The notes under the pieces are model-generated. The model worked only from the letters and a program-made list of their open reading frames with translations, ran no database searches and was not told the DNA's origin. Below are positions 1-13,189 of a stretch of DNA of 55,006 nt, in pieces (within the stretch, counting starts at the first letter, position 1; each line of letters starts with the position of its first letter). This DNA is from Saccoglossus kowalevskii. Lineage: Eukaryota > Hemichordata > Enteropneusta > Harrimaniidae. The position numbers were made by a program, and so were the translations under genes. The stretch spans positions 577,202 through 632,207 of the forward strand of contig NW_003137829.1 of the NCBI RefSeq assembly GCF_000003605.2, given 5' to 3'.

Positions 1-560
1 ACCAAATCGGCCTAGTCATTTCTGAGAAACAGCTCCGGACATGTAAAAATGACGATTTAACAATTTTACATGAAATTTGGGCGTCAGTCAGTCATAACGA
101 ATCGAATCACAAAAATAATGATGGTGTAGTTGTATCTCTTGGTATACTATCTTTGTACAAAATTTAAAGAGAAACGTTCAAGATATAGTAGCATGGATAC
201 CATGAAAAACAAGATGGCCGCCAGTCGGCCATATTTGTTGAAATCACGAAAAAAAATGATGTGCACTTACAACCCAATATATATGATCATCGTACCAACT
301 TTGATCCCCGGCTTTGATCCAAATCGGCCCAGACATGTCAGAGAAAATGCTGCGAACACGTTTAGGTATCAGAAATAGCAAATTTTACATTCAAAATGGC
401 CACCAGTCGGCCATTTTTCTCTGATCATAAAGTAACTTGACGTGCATATGTGAGACACTATGTATTGTCTTCATGTAAAGTTTGAATGAAATCCGTCAAT
501 GGGTGTCTGAGATATAGCTCCGGACGTACAGATGTACGGGACGGAAGGAACGAAGCCAAA
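1..560. repeat. Diverged tandem repeat, period about 170-180 bp
   Basis: Related blocks recur in the same orientation. A block with aatcggcct...gctccggac lies near 5, aatcggccc...gctgcgaac near 322, and aatccgtca...gctccggacg near 490. A second marker, atggcc(g/a)ccagtcggccat, occurs near 213 and 395. The spacing (168-182 bp) indicates two to three diverged units of a tandem or satellite-like repeat cut by the window edge. The 82-codon open frame inside it has no coding signs. Confidence 0.6.
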
Positions 561-584
561 TTGATAATGCAGTTTCGTAAACAG

Positions 585-1505
585 GACAGAAACTGGTTAT
601 CGAATCTACTATTGTATAGACCTATATAGCGAGAGCAGACATGAGTAGCTGGATTCTAGGCTAACGTCGAACTATAGCAGGATATTCGGCAGTCGACGAT
701 AGAACAGAACACTCATACAACGCCTTGGACCCAGGGCCACATTGACAAACATGCAAAAAATTGCTACCTCAGGCCGCAGTTTGGCAGTGCATACTAATAT
801 ACATACACGCTTAAAATTCATGAGTACCTCACCCTCTAGATCGAGTCAGAAGCAACATGTCTATGAAAAATACACCATTATTCACGCGATTAAATAATTA
901 TGAGATGCATATTATAATGAGGTGGGATGTACTGATGACGTAAGCAGTGTTCGGTTTGGGTCAAGGACTTGAATTCTGATCGACCAAGCTGATCGGCGTT
1001 CAGGGCTCATGCCACTAATTAAATGTTAACAATGTTAACATATGAGGCGATTCCTATATGAAAATAATGAAACAAAATTTAAAACATGGTTCAAAAAGGG
1101 GAAATCAACATGCCAGTAATCAAACACATAAATAAACATGTTGGCCAGCTCAAACTCTTGCAAAAATTAGGTAAACAAGACACATCTACAGTATTTGGAT
1201 AGCATCTATAAAATCACGTAGGTGACGCACGCCCTCAAACAGGGCGCACCTGAGAAAAAAATATTTAAACAAATTCATTGGTTCTTGCAAGGCATTTAAC
1301 GAACGATGATTGGTTGATTAGTGCCATGAGACCTTAAGCCTAGTAGATGTAGGCATTTTCAGTCACAACTTGGAAGTAGTTAGTTTTATTGACTAATTGT
1401 GGAACTGGACTTTACTAAGGCGCTACATTACGCATGTATACTAAATTGGAGTCTAGTATCTAGTATCTGTCGTCTACAAGTCAGACTGCATTAAACGAAA
1501 TGTAG
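585..1505 (+). repeat. Dispersed repeat A, copy 1 (long form)
   Basis: This block aligns with 3545-4055. Shared stretches include actggttatcgaatctac, atagcaggatatt, and the terminal stretch with ctagtatctagtatctgtcg followed by agactgcatt. The copy holds about 350 bp (roughly 1010-1355) absent from the second copy. No terminal inverted repeat or coding sequence was seen, so the class is unknown. Confidence 0.7.
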
Positions 1506-3371
1506 GAATTAAATAAGATATAAATTGAGTCGCCACCTAATCCCCCTCATGAAATTAGAATCTCATTATTTGTCAAAGTCTGGAAAGTAAAAATTGTATG
1601 TAAATTGCGATGAAACTGTTCGTAGATTTTGTAAATAGCGTACGCGTACGGAACAGTTTATAAATAACGACATTTCTGGAAAAACTCGATCGTCCTGTTT
1701 TAAATGCATGAAAAAAATCACCCTACAGATCGCATCTCCCGAATCATTTCTGATCTCGCAGGATTTTCAATAGTCTGTTGATTATCAGCCACATCGGAAA
1801 AAGGTTGTCTACGTCTCGACTCGGCATTTTGTCAAGACACTGTAAACAGAGGACGACTACAAAATATGCTAATCACACCTCTCTTTAAATGGTCAGTCTC
1901 CGCCCAATCGTGAATAATGAATATCAAATCATGACGTCAATTTGGCGGGTGTTTCTCACGTTGTGAACGATCTGCGGTTGGCTTTGGGTGTTGATAATTG
2001 CAGTTTTTGACAAATTATGCATGGTTAAATTATGGCAGATATGTCACGTTGACAGACACGCATCCCCTGGACCCGACAGGAGTTAAAAATAACCCAACAG
2101 TCTAATATTTTTCGGACAACCCGCCGCGATGTCACAGTTTAGTCATTTTGCCATTTTTTTCCCTAAGAAAAAAACAGCCACTTGGCCCACTTTCGCGAAT
2201 TGATCTCGACTTCTGTCGGTCACACAAGTCCAATTTTCCACATAATTACTCTTCTACCCCTTCCCTACACAGCCGCCGATTGTTTTTACGTGAGCCGATG
2301 TTGTTTTCAAATTACAACGGATTTCCCGCGACGAGTAAAACTATACTGGAGAAGTGTTTTTTAAAAGAGCTAAATCGGTAGGTTTTATCGTGCTACTCGG
2401 CCATCAATAAGCGTGAAATCATTATAACTGTGTAGGAATCATGTAAAAATAAATAAATTGTTTTAAATATGCACCCAAATTCACTATTTTCTTCATTAAC
2501 TACATTTTCCCTGAAAATAACACCTCCGTGTTTGCATAGCGGTCACGTGATTACATAATGGTATTTTGATGTTCTGTAACTATTTTTATATTCCTGGGAA
2601 AATAAGCTTTCATAAAATATATACCATGGTATAGTTTATTGAATATTTTATTAAAATACAGCAGTATACAATAACATTACAGAGGTGTACAGCATCCTTA
2701 AATTTTGATAATTTTACAATTAATGAAATTTTTGCACTGACAATGAGTTATAATTTTACCTCATTTCATATCACACTCGGACAATTCATTAAAACTGCCC
2801 TCGACTTAAGACAGCAACACCTCCAAAATTGTTAACCCTTATGCATTAACGCATCATTATTGTTATTACTTTTTAACAATGGTTTCTTCTACCTTTATTA
2901 TTGCTGTTAGTGGGATTTATTACTATTCATATTTTTTTTCTTTTTTTTTCTTTTCGATTATTAAAATTATTATTTTTAATCATTAATTTAGTCTTAATGT
3001 TTTGTATTATTAGTCTAGTTTTGTTTAGTGTAAATGTAACCATTTTAATTCCTCCTGGGGAATTTTACGTGTTTAATAAAGTATAAGATAAGATAAGATA
3101 AGATTCGTATGCACACATATTTATCTTTGTGAATGACCTTTTCAGAGTGATTGACCTACCAGATATTGAGTGTACGCCGATGCATGTCTACTGGCGCTGT
3201 TTACAGTCATTGAATCGATGAATTGAAAGCCTTGAAAGGCACCGCATACTTGATTCATACGCTCTTTGTCTGTGTGTCTGTGTGTAGGTCGTTCAACACT
3301 TATTTGCTCGGCTTTCCTGTCTTGCATTGAATTGTCTCCAAAACTCTCGCTCGGTTAACTCCAACTTTATT
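1506..3371. other. Upstream flank of the aldo-keto reductase gene; no gene seen
   Basis: AT-rich sequence with only short, unconvincing open frames. A short (aagat)n tract at about 3081-3102 makes several GATA-type motifs. The last 150 bp before 3372 should contain the promoter and 5' UTR of the reductase. No clear TATA box was identified. Confidence 0.4.
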
Positions 3372-3443
3372 ATGAATCGAAAAGTAAAACTTGTTACTGG
3401 TGCAGAGATGCCTACATTAGGTTTTGGGACATACCAGTCAACG
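3372..3443 (+). CDS. Aldo-keto reductase exon 1
   Basis: Starts at the first ATG that opens the family's N-terminal hairpin (MNRKVKL...GFGTYQST, residues 1-24). It ends at ACG|gtaagt in phase 0. The next in-frame sequence is supplied by exon 2 more than 7 kb away. Confidence 0.9.
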
Positions 3444-6400
3444 GTAAGTCAATGGTTAACACTTGGCATTAATAAGGTCAATTTGTTTTAGTACTACACA
3501 GTGACTACAGTTAAAAGGTCGTGGTCGACTCGATATTATATATACAAGGGACAGGGACTGGTTATCGAATCTACCATTATATAGATCTATATAGCGAGAA
3601 CAGACCTGAGTGGCTAGATTCTATGCTAGCGTTGATCTATAGCAGGATATTTGGCATTCAACGACCGAATAGAAATAACGCCATGAATCGTAGGATACAA
3701 AAAAGTGCTACCCAGGGGCCACAGTTTGGCAGTACTTATTAAAATACGTACACAGAAAAAAATCATGAGTACCTCACCCCAGATCGAGTCAAACGCCAAA
3801 TGTAGATGAAAAATGTTGTTCATGATGAAATGCATATTATAATAAGTAGGTGGGAAGTAATGATGACGTAACAAGTGTTGGGTTCGGGTCAGGGACCAAG
3901 CTGATCGGCGTTTAAAATAACTTGAATGTGGTTAGTTTTATTGGCCAATTGTGGAACTGGACTTTACTGAGGTGTGACATTACACATGTATACTAAATCG
4001 GGGTCTAGTATCTAGTATCTGTCGTCTACCAGTTAGACTGCATTTAAAGAAATGAAACAAAAATTGTTTTGAACGCTAACCGGGTCTGAACATTTCTGAA
4101 AGTATCAATAATCTAATATCGCCAAGTAGCTGTTGGACCATGGACGTACTAGAGATGGACGCTGCACGGTGTTTACTCGCTTTGATGTATGTGCGTTGCC
4201 GTCACCAGATTACTGTTAATCCAGATCGTGTCTGCATAATTTCCTGTCCACGGGGAACGATCACGAACACGCCCGACTATAGCTCGGTTCATTTTCGTTT
4301 TGTCCCGAACGCCCCTGACGATCTGTTTACGATCGTCAAGAGAAAACAAAATGGCAACGAACAGGCAACAGAAAGTTAGGTTTCGGTTTGGATTTTGTTG
4401 ATCCCGACATTTTAGAACTAGACGAAAATGATTTTGATATTGAAGACACTGAAACTGTCGACTCAGCAGTATTGTTTTTCGCGAGAGCCCACCATGAACG
4501 TGAAAGCTAATGTTAAAGAAGTCCATGTTTAACATCGAATTACGGCGGCCGAACTTTTCCGAACATTTTGAGCTTTGTGCCATCTGGAAATTTCACTCGA
4601 ATTTCACATACGGAATTGCGTTAAACCCTTGATTTACAACTTAACATTGCACCAGCTCACGGGCAAGGTCTGTATTTTTTTTTGACCCAATATACTATAA
4701 AATTTAAGATTCGAATCTTGTCGTGAAAAATCAAAACTAAGATCGGGCGGCAACTCAGCCAAGATGAAAGTACGTCTGCCTATTCATAAATTTAAGATGA
4801 GTACAATAGAAAGACAATGCGTCTTATCAGGTGTGAATCACCGTGCAGCGTCCATCTCTAGTACGTCCATGGTTAGACTGCAATTAAGACGTTTTTCACG
4901 TAGAACGTGTCCGATATAATCGACAATTACTTTACAAATTTTGGAGAATTGAGAAATGTACAAAGACCAATAAAAATTTGGTTCACGTATTACGTAATCA
5001 ATGAACACATTCTTTAATGATTAACGTATGATTTGAAACAAAAACTTGAACTAATTTGCATAATAATAAATGAGATACATAATATACACGTAACTTGTTG
5101 AATTTACAGGACGATTTATTCTATTTTCATGTTAAAGTAAAACATGTATGCGTCTTTGGAAAAACTACTTGCATATTAGTATATCTGCCTATGTTAGATA
5201 TTTAGGGCCAGCTAGATTTTTGTGCCAAAATAGATTTTATTGGCTTACTTTTTCAACTTTGATGTGCTGATTTAAAAAAAAGTTAGATGCCATTTTTTAA
5301 TGAGAATCTTCAGCCGCCATTTTGGATTTCAAAATGGCCGCCATTTTTAGCATATTTTTTGGGAGATGTCTTTATTACTGACTCCTGAGAACTGTTTTAT
5401 AGTGGAAATTGCTATATTTTGATGATAGGCCTAGGGAACCTTTATAAAATTATAATTTCATTTCATTTTGAAATCCAAGATGGCGGTTGGGGATGCTAGC
5501 TTTTTTTTTATTTGTGTGCATTTGTTTTAGGTTTTAGCAAAGGTAGATAACCAGGGGTTATCAACGTCCATAGGTTAGTATGTGATAAGTCATGAAGCCA
5601 AGATTCCACTGAAATCTCGTCTCGTACTACACGATATTTGGAACTAAAAACAACATTTGGAACAAAAAACAGGCCGACAGACCTCCTATCAACTTGTATC
5701 AGACAATGGATTCAGAATCCGAACTGAAACAGCACTTTCGATTGGATTATCACTCACTATTCACAAAAAATCTAGAAGTAAAGATCTTGTGAATGCTCTT
5801 TCCCAGCTACAGATTGGATCTAGTCACAAGGTTGTCAACATAGAAAAGTGTATTGCTTGTGGAGTTGCTGAACGAATGAAGACAACTGGGGGGTTCTGTT
5901 TGCCATCCTTTGTAATGAAAGGAAAGTCTGTTTACTTTGCTGCAGATAATATTGACTGCAGATGGTCAGAACACTCTTCATGGTAAAATGCTGGTAATCA
6001 ATCAAAACCAGAAAAAACTGATGAAAGTATGTGTATCCCTGTTAATGAACCTGTTTGTATCCTGATGAAATTTCTTCTGTGGATATCAATACAAACTTCA
6101 GAAATCCCCCATCAATTGAAGCCAAAGCAATAACAGTGGACAAGTTTGAATTTCACTCCTATGATCATGTTGTCAAGAAAATATGAGATGTATAACAGGG
6201 CCTGGCTTATGGCATCCTTTGGTCATAGGGATGGGGTTGCAGGCACTAGCATTGTTAATCCTGGTGAGCAATCTCCAGTTCTAGATGTCTCTGTGCAACA
6301 TGTAACAAAATCTTCTGTTAATATTGCAAAATCGGAAAGATCATGCCAACTTAGGCTGCTACAAACTCTTTATTGATTCAGTCACAACAGCAACAGTGTT

Positions 6401-9400
6401 AACAAAAGACAAAGAGTGCAATTATTGCTCCATTGTTAAGGAGGGTTCCAGCTGATTATAGTGCTCTTTATACAGTTTCGTGTCTTGCCCAAGGGATATC
6501 AGCTTTTGTTGTGGGTCCCCATCACAAAACTGTAATAACACTTGATCTTGACCTATATGAGAGAGCATTGAAATTACAGTCTTCTACAGGGAATACCAAC
6601 TGGATTTTGAGAGTTGGTGTGCTTCATGCTTGTTTTGCTTCACTTCACGCCACAGCAAAGTATTTTGAAGGCAGTGGGCTTCATTCCATCAGCATTGAAG
6701 CAGGTCTTTATTCTCCATCGACAATTCGCCAAATGTTCACTGGAAAGTGGTTTAAGTGGGGTGTATCACTATGACGTCTTCACAGCAACGTAACTTAGAA
6801 ACCATGTTCCTAAATTTGAACAACTACTCAGTAAGTTTCATATGAGACATGATGACATTACAGACATTTTCAAAGAAGTATATACTATCTTCAGAGATCA
6901 GTTCTATTCTACACTTTACCTTGGGGGGATGGCACAATTTCTCGAGAGTTATGGCACAATTTTTCGAGAGTTTTATGAAGCAGGTAGAGAGTTTACTTCA
7001 CTTGATTCGATCAAGCAGACAGGGAGAGTGGGAGCTTCATCTTGGTGATCTTGGGGAGTCAACTACCACTTTGCTCATGATCTCTACAAGGATTCCCGAC
7101 TTGTTTCAGTATACTAGTATCTTGCACAAATGAAGTTGCTTAAGAGCACTGATCAAAATGAAGATGTACTTGATAGATAATTAATTGCCCCTGAGCTAGT
7201 CAGTCTTATTCAACAATTCCAGGAGGGTTATTGTACTGATGGTGACCATGCAAAAACCAAGAAACATTATCAACTGAGTAGTTCAGTATCACTTCGCATG
7301 TTTAACAATTCAGCCACAATCAAGGAGTGTATTATCTCATAAGACAATAAAGCTTATGAACATGGCATCTAATAAAGAGGTTCCAAAACCTGCCAAAGAT
7401 TATATTCTGCTTAGAGATACCAAGGGTACTAAAAGGCTTGAAGAGTTTGTGTCTGAGAGATTGATTGCATCTACAGCAGAGACGTCAATTTGGGATCCTA
7501 TGAAAAAAAGAAGCTGAAGACAAGGTGCAAAGTTGGTAATAAACTTGTTAAGTTAAGAGAAGATTAACAACTATTGGCAAGATTTCTGGTAGTTCAGCAG
7601 TCACGCCCTAGTATGGTACAGTCGCTATGTGAGACATTCCCCAGGTAAATTTTCTCCTCAGACGGTCTTCTTCTCATCCCAGCTGACAAGAGTGGCTTTG
7701 TCCATGCTATCGAAGCATATAAAATGGAACCATCAAGTAAATTTAGAGGGATCTTGCATAACGTAACAAAGACAGTGGAGGGTTGATACAATATGTGCAT
7801 TATCGATGTGAGGGCAGTTGTCCAAGCTATCAAGAAGGGTCAATCGATGGTGAATTGTCATAACATTGCACTAGCATTCATACAATCATTTCTGAGTATG
7901 AAGAAGGAAGAGTTACCTTTGATAAATAAACAACTCTCTGAAAACTCATACACCAGGCAAAAGGTCTGCCGGTGTTGACCCGGTCCAGTTTGACATCAAG
8001 GATTCAACCAATATCAAATTAGTACCACTGAAAACCCTGCTGTCTCACATTGAAACAAAATCTGAACTAACAGAGTACTCAGGAAAGCACTACTCCATGA
8101 ATATGCAGCAAGACTTTAGTTGTTGTGTATGGAACCTCAACATATTCCAATAAACCAGATGTCTTTGATCCCAATATTGGTTAGCACTCACATGAGGAGG
8201 CAGACATATTGATGCATGTGCTTGATGCATCCAAGAGTGCTGGAGACATTCGGGATATAGATGTGTATTCACCAGATGGTGTTCATTTTCTTAATCGACA
8301 ACCTTCATTTCATCTCCGGAAAAGGGAAGGCAAAGCATACAAATTACATACGTGCAAGATGTTCAGCAATTGGAAGTTAGAAAAGTAAAGGACTACCGGG
8401 GCCTCCATGTGTTTACTGGTGCTGATTGGAGAGGAAATGTTTGCCGGTATATTTAAGAGTGGATAAAGCATTATCTGTGCCTTGAATCTAGTTGTGATGT
8501 AGTTGATGTTCTCCAGCAATTTGGTGAGGAATGTTAAATGTGTTTGAAAGCTTTGTGACCACAGTGTATGCCAAGAATAGCAAATCCAAAACAGTTAAGG
8601 AAATAAGATGGGAACTGTTCAAATCCAAAAACCTTGTAGGAGAAAAGTTTCCACAAACACTTGGAGCAAATTCAGATGGCCAATCTCATATCCATAATTG
8701 ATAAAGGATACAAACAACCACGACCACACATACCACAACTGACTGGCAATGGATGGGAAAAAATCAGATGGAACAATTTGTCTTGAGTTACCTGCACCCC
8801 AGGCAGTTGTTGAACTTGTCAAGTATGGATGCCGTGGCAAGTGTACCAGTGCCAACTGTTCCTGTCAGAAAAACAACTTGCCATGTACACCACTTTGTAA
8901 ATACAGTGACTGTGGTAACACCGTAGATTACAATGTGACAAGTGAAGAAGAAGATGAAGAAGAAAACAGTGACGAGATAAGCAGTGAGCCATGTAGATCC
9001 TAAATGTTTATCGACATTGACTTGAATTGGAATAGTCATATAAAAACAACAATTGTCTGTAGAAAAGTTCTGTAAATGTCAACTGACTTCTGATAAAATT
9101 TACAGATAGTTGGTGGGTTTATAGAGTAAACAGTGATTGTTAAATTTTAAACAAGCTTTTAACAGTGTGAATATTTCATATTGTCATTTTCTGATGAGGC
9201 AGTACCTCAAAATGTTTCAAAAAATAAAAAAAAATAGTTTTATTTTTTATTCTTCAATTTAAAATCAGAAGAAGAAAAAACACTTGAAATTCAAAATGGC
9301 ACCCAACATTTTAAAAATCAGCACAGCAAAATTAATAAAGTAAGCCAAATATAGCTGGTATACTTATCAAACTTAACCAATCTACTATAATATATTTATG

Positions 9401-12400
9401 GGATATTATTGAAATTAAACATTCTCCGGGCACTACGATTCCTAGCACGGCCCACCAGTAAGCTGAAAGCATTGTTATGTGCAACCTCAAAGTATTTTCG
9501 ACTATAAAGTGTCCACTAATTAGCGACATAATAGAGAATAACCGTGACATACCTCAAATATATGTGTGCACTGGAGGCAATCTAGTAGCAATAATGGAAT
9601 AATAATTGTTTCGGTACAAGGCACGTGCATTCGTTACATTCACCATGTGTGAAATATAATATGACCAGACTCGCAAGATCTCAGTAGTGATTACAACCCT
9701 CTATGAACGGGCATTACCATATCACTATAATACCAGCATACGGGAGAGTATTTGTAGTATGACGACCACTATTACAGCCAACATTTCTCAAATTTAACAA
9801 AGTTCTTAGCTCATTTCTGTACAAATTAAATACTAACAAAAACCACATTCTGTGTTTGCCAATACCACTAATCACGTTATTATGACGATAAGCTTGCGTT
9901 GCCTCAAGCATTGCATTGTGAGCGGCGCAAAGTGACTAAAGTAATAAGAAGTATATCGATTACTTTCATATATAAATATTGCGTTTATATAAATGTGGCC
10001 TGTGTTTTTTCCAATCATCCCTTCTTGTTATGAAACGTCGCTTCATCAACATTTTTGTCATATTAAAATCTCTCTTTCAAAACTATATATTCTGTCCATA
10101 TTTGGAATGATCTTCGCCATTTCTATCAAAATTAGACAGTTGGAATTTTGATGCACGCTAGTTGCCGAATATTTCTAATAGCTACATCTTGCCTATATAT
10201 CACTTCACTAAAATTCAGTTATTCAGACTTCCGGTACGATTTTTGGATAATGGATACTATGACACACTTTCATTTAATTAATTGTTCCATTCGTCACTCA
10301 ATTATTTCGTTATATAAACTTTGGTGGTTATTGTTCAATTTTGATACAATTTTTCGCTCTTTACGGCGTGATCTTACTTGTCCGTTTAGTTTATTCTGCC
10401 GGTGCATAGTTAATTTATGATGGAAACCAAACTCAGAATTTGTTTCGATTTCAGAAACGTCTATGTACTTTACGGATACAGTTGTTTAACGGCAGACCAT
10501 TGATTGACGTTGGAAATTAAGATTGCACTTGAGTGTGTGCATGTTCTCACAATTTAGCAGCTCTTTTTACTGTTGCAGTTGTGGTACAGGTATTTAGACT
10601 CAAGCCTGTATCCCTCAGTTGTATACTTCTAATATGTGGCAGGGGCTTTCTTCTTTATGGTTTTTCGCGATTAATTTTTTCCAGACTTGACCGGTTGTTA
10701 TTAATAATCAAACGACCGATAAGCTGTTATTTGCCTGTCAATTAGCCAATCAAAGCATTACCATTAAAACGTATATTTGTGTCTTTACAGCCCAAACCAG
10801 ATGCATTGCATGTTGGTGTCAGCATTAAGATTGCCATTAATACAGGATATCGCTTAATTGATTGTGCACATGCATATGACAATGAATACTTAATTGGACC
10901 TGCACTCAGAGAAATGTTCGACCAGGGAGTTGTGAAAAGAGAAGAGCTATTTATTACTAGTAAGGTAAATTCAGGTTAAAAAAGGTCCAGATCTCGTTCA
11001 GAGCGAGAGAAACAAGAGACCTGCTCGGAACCTCAAAAGAACCTCAACTGTTCAACTGTTCCTTGGACTATATATTATAGCCAAACCGACGACGAGAGAG
11101 AATGAAACAATAATTGCGAGACAAACACAAGTATCGTAACGTTATCTTATATATTATTAATTGTTGCAGGTATGGCCTACTTACCATCAGACACCAGAAC
11201 TAATCAGGGAGTCCTGTACAACATCCTTGAAAAANNNNNNNNNNNNNNNNNNNNNNNNNNNNNNNNNNNNNNNNNNNNNNNNNNTTTTTGTTAATTGCTA
11301 GATTTTACGGGGATGGTATATGTAAATTGAAGGAAAAATTAAAGAGATATTCCACGTCAGTCAAGGACGTGATCGTTTTAGTTAGTTGGTGCTGCCACAG
11401 GGACTGACCATCCATGGATATCTGTGCAACTGCATTTCCATCATGTATTTGCATATTAATTTGAACGTTTGTGCTTATACTTTTGTTGGGGATCAGAGTT
11501 TATTTTTAGTGGATCAAATATTGCTTCACTATTTCATTGGACGCATTTATAGCATATGTATGTTTTGGTGGATGAGTAAATCAAATTTTAATCACACCAT
11601 CAAGTTTTCTGATTTGGCAAACACTTGTTGACAGAAAAAAATGTCGATATCATTATGAGTCAGTCCAGTAAATGAATTATCGCGTGAAATATCCTATCAT
11701 AATAGTCACCAAGATACTCGATAGTTCTATAATACTACCTCTCATGTCTACTCACAATATGCTTTTACGGAATATAAATGCTTGCATGAAATAATTATAA
11801 TCAACAGTTGACACATCTCACTTTTGTTTGTATATGAAAAGTAGAAGTACAGGAAGAAGAAATAGATATAAAAAGACGATTCTGTTGTTGAAAAACAAGC
11901 TTTAGCTTTAGCAAAGGTAGTCGTTTGGGTCATACATCTTAAATATACAGGGTAAATTACATATCACAGTCGATGCAGCCATTGACTGTAGTATAATAAC
12001 ATACAACAGACGAGAATAACAAACCGAAGATGATTACATCCACAAATGCAAATATATATAATACTGTATTTGTAACCAGTAACCCAAGGCCCGCATACAA
12101 ATTGGAACATAGTATGGCCCCCTTGTCAGCTCATTAGATTAAAATTGCAATTACTTGATATTGACATTGTTAATTGAATTTCTATTAGCATTTTCAAAGC
12201 TAGTGGGCTGATTTTACGTCTCGCTTTTGTTTGTATATGTTTACAGAAATAAGAAAAAAAACGTTATAACGAGGTGTTGCCACTATGCCATTAATCATGG
12301 CAATTGGAAAAAAACAACAATATAATGGGAAAAAAACGCATTTAAATTATACATTTCTAATATAAATTATATTACAATTAATCGATGCAGAAAATCAGAG

Positions 12401-13093
12401 CAGTGTAATAACAAACACATGGCGGTAATTACAAAATGAAAATGCTTACAACAACAGCATAATTCTGTATTTTCATGATTTAGACTATGTAAATATTATT
12501 GAATCCAGTCATTCAGATTGTTTTCAGAATATGGACTCTCAGGTTGGTAATTTTTGCACACTATGAACTGCAAAACAATTCAACAAATTCACGTTTTAGT
12601 ACACAAAATATTGTTTCAATACTTGAATTCTGAACGGCATACTAAACGTTTGTTGTTTCAAAAGGGCAATCACTCACTATAGTATAATAACACACAATAG
12701 ATGGGAGTAACAAAACAAACATTATTAATGTCATTGATGCCATAGCATAATTATACCACTGTGCATTCTTGGTGCAACGCTTACTGCAGCAACATGGACA
12801 TATCCCAACGAGTCCGTCTAAATCCTCAGAACCGTGTGTCATATCCATGTAGAACACGACAGAGAGAAGGTAAATGAATACGATGTCGATAACGATGCAG
12901 ACAGAGAAGAGTGATATTGTAGCTATCGAACCATCTTCATAACCATCTGTTGGAGCGTCACTCGTTTCATCAATTTCAGCATACAAGGAACTTGAGCTGA
13001 TCAGTAACACTATATGAATTAGTAACAATGACAATGCAAGAAGAAGAATTGCACTAGTCTTCACTAATGGATAGGTTTTCACAGCAGATTGCT

Positions 13094-13189
<96 letters not shown>

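Noticed and set aside
4173-4583. 136-codon minus-strand frame inside the 733-bp element
   Set aside because: No family resemblance, and it overlaps a more plausible acidic plus-strand fragment. Insufficient for a transposase call.
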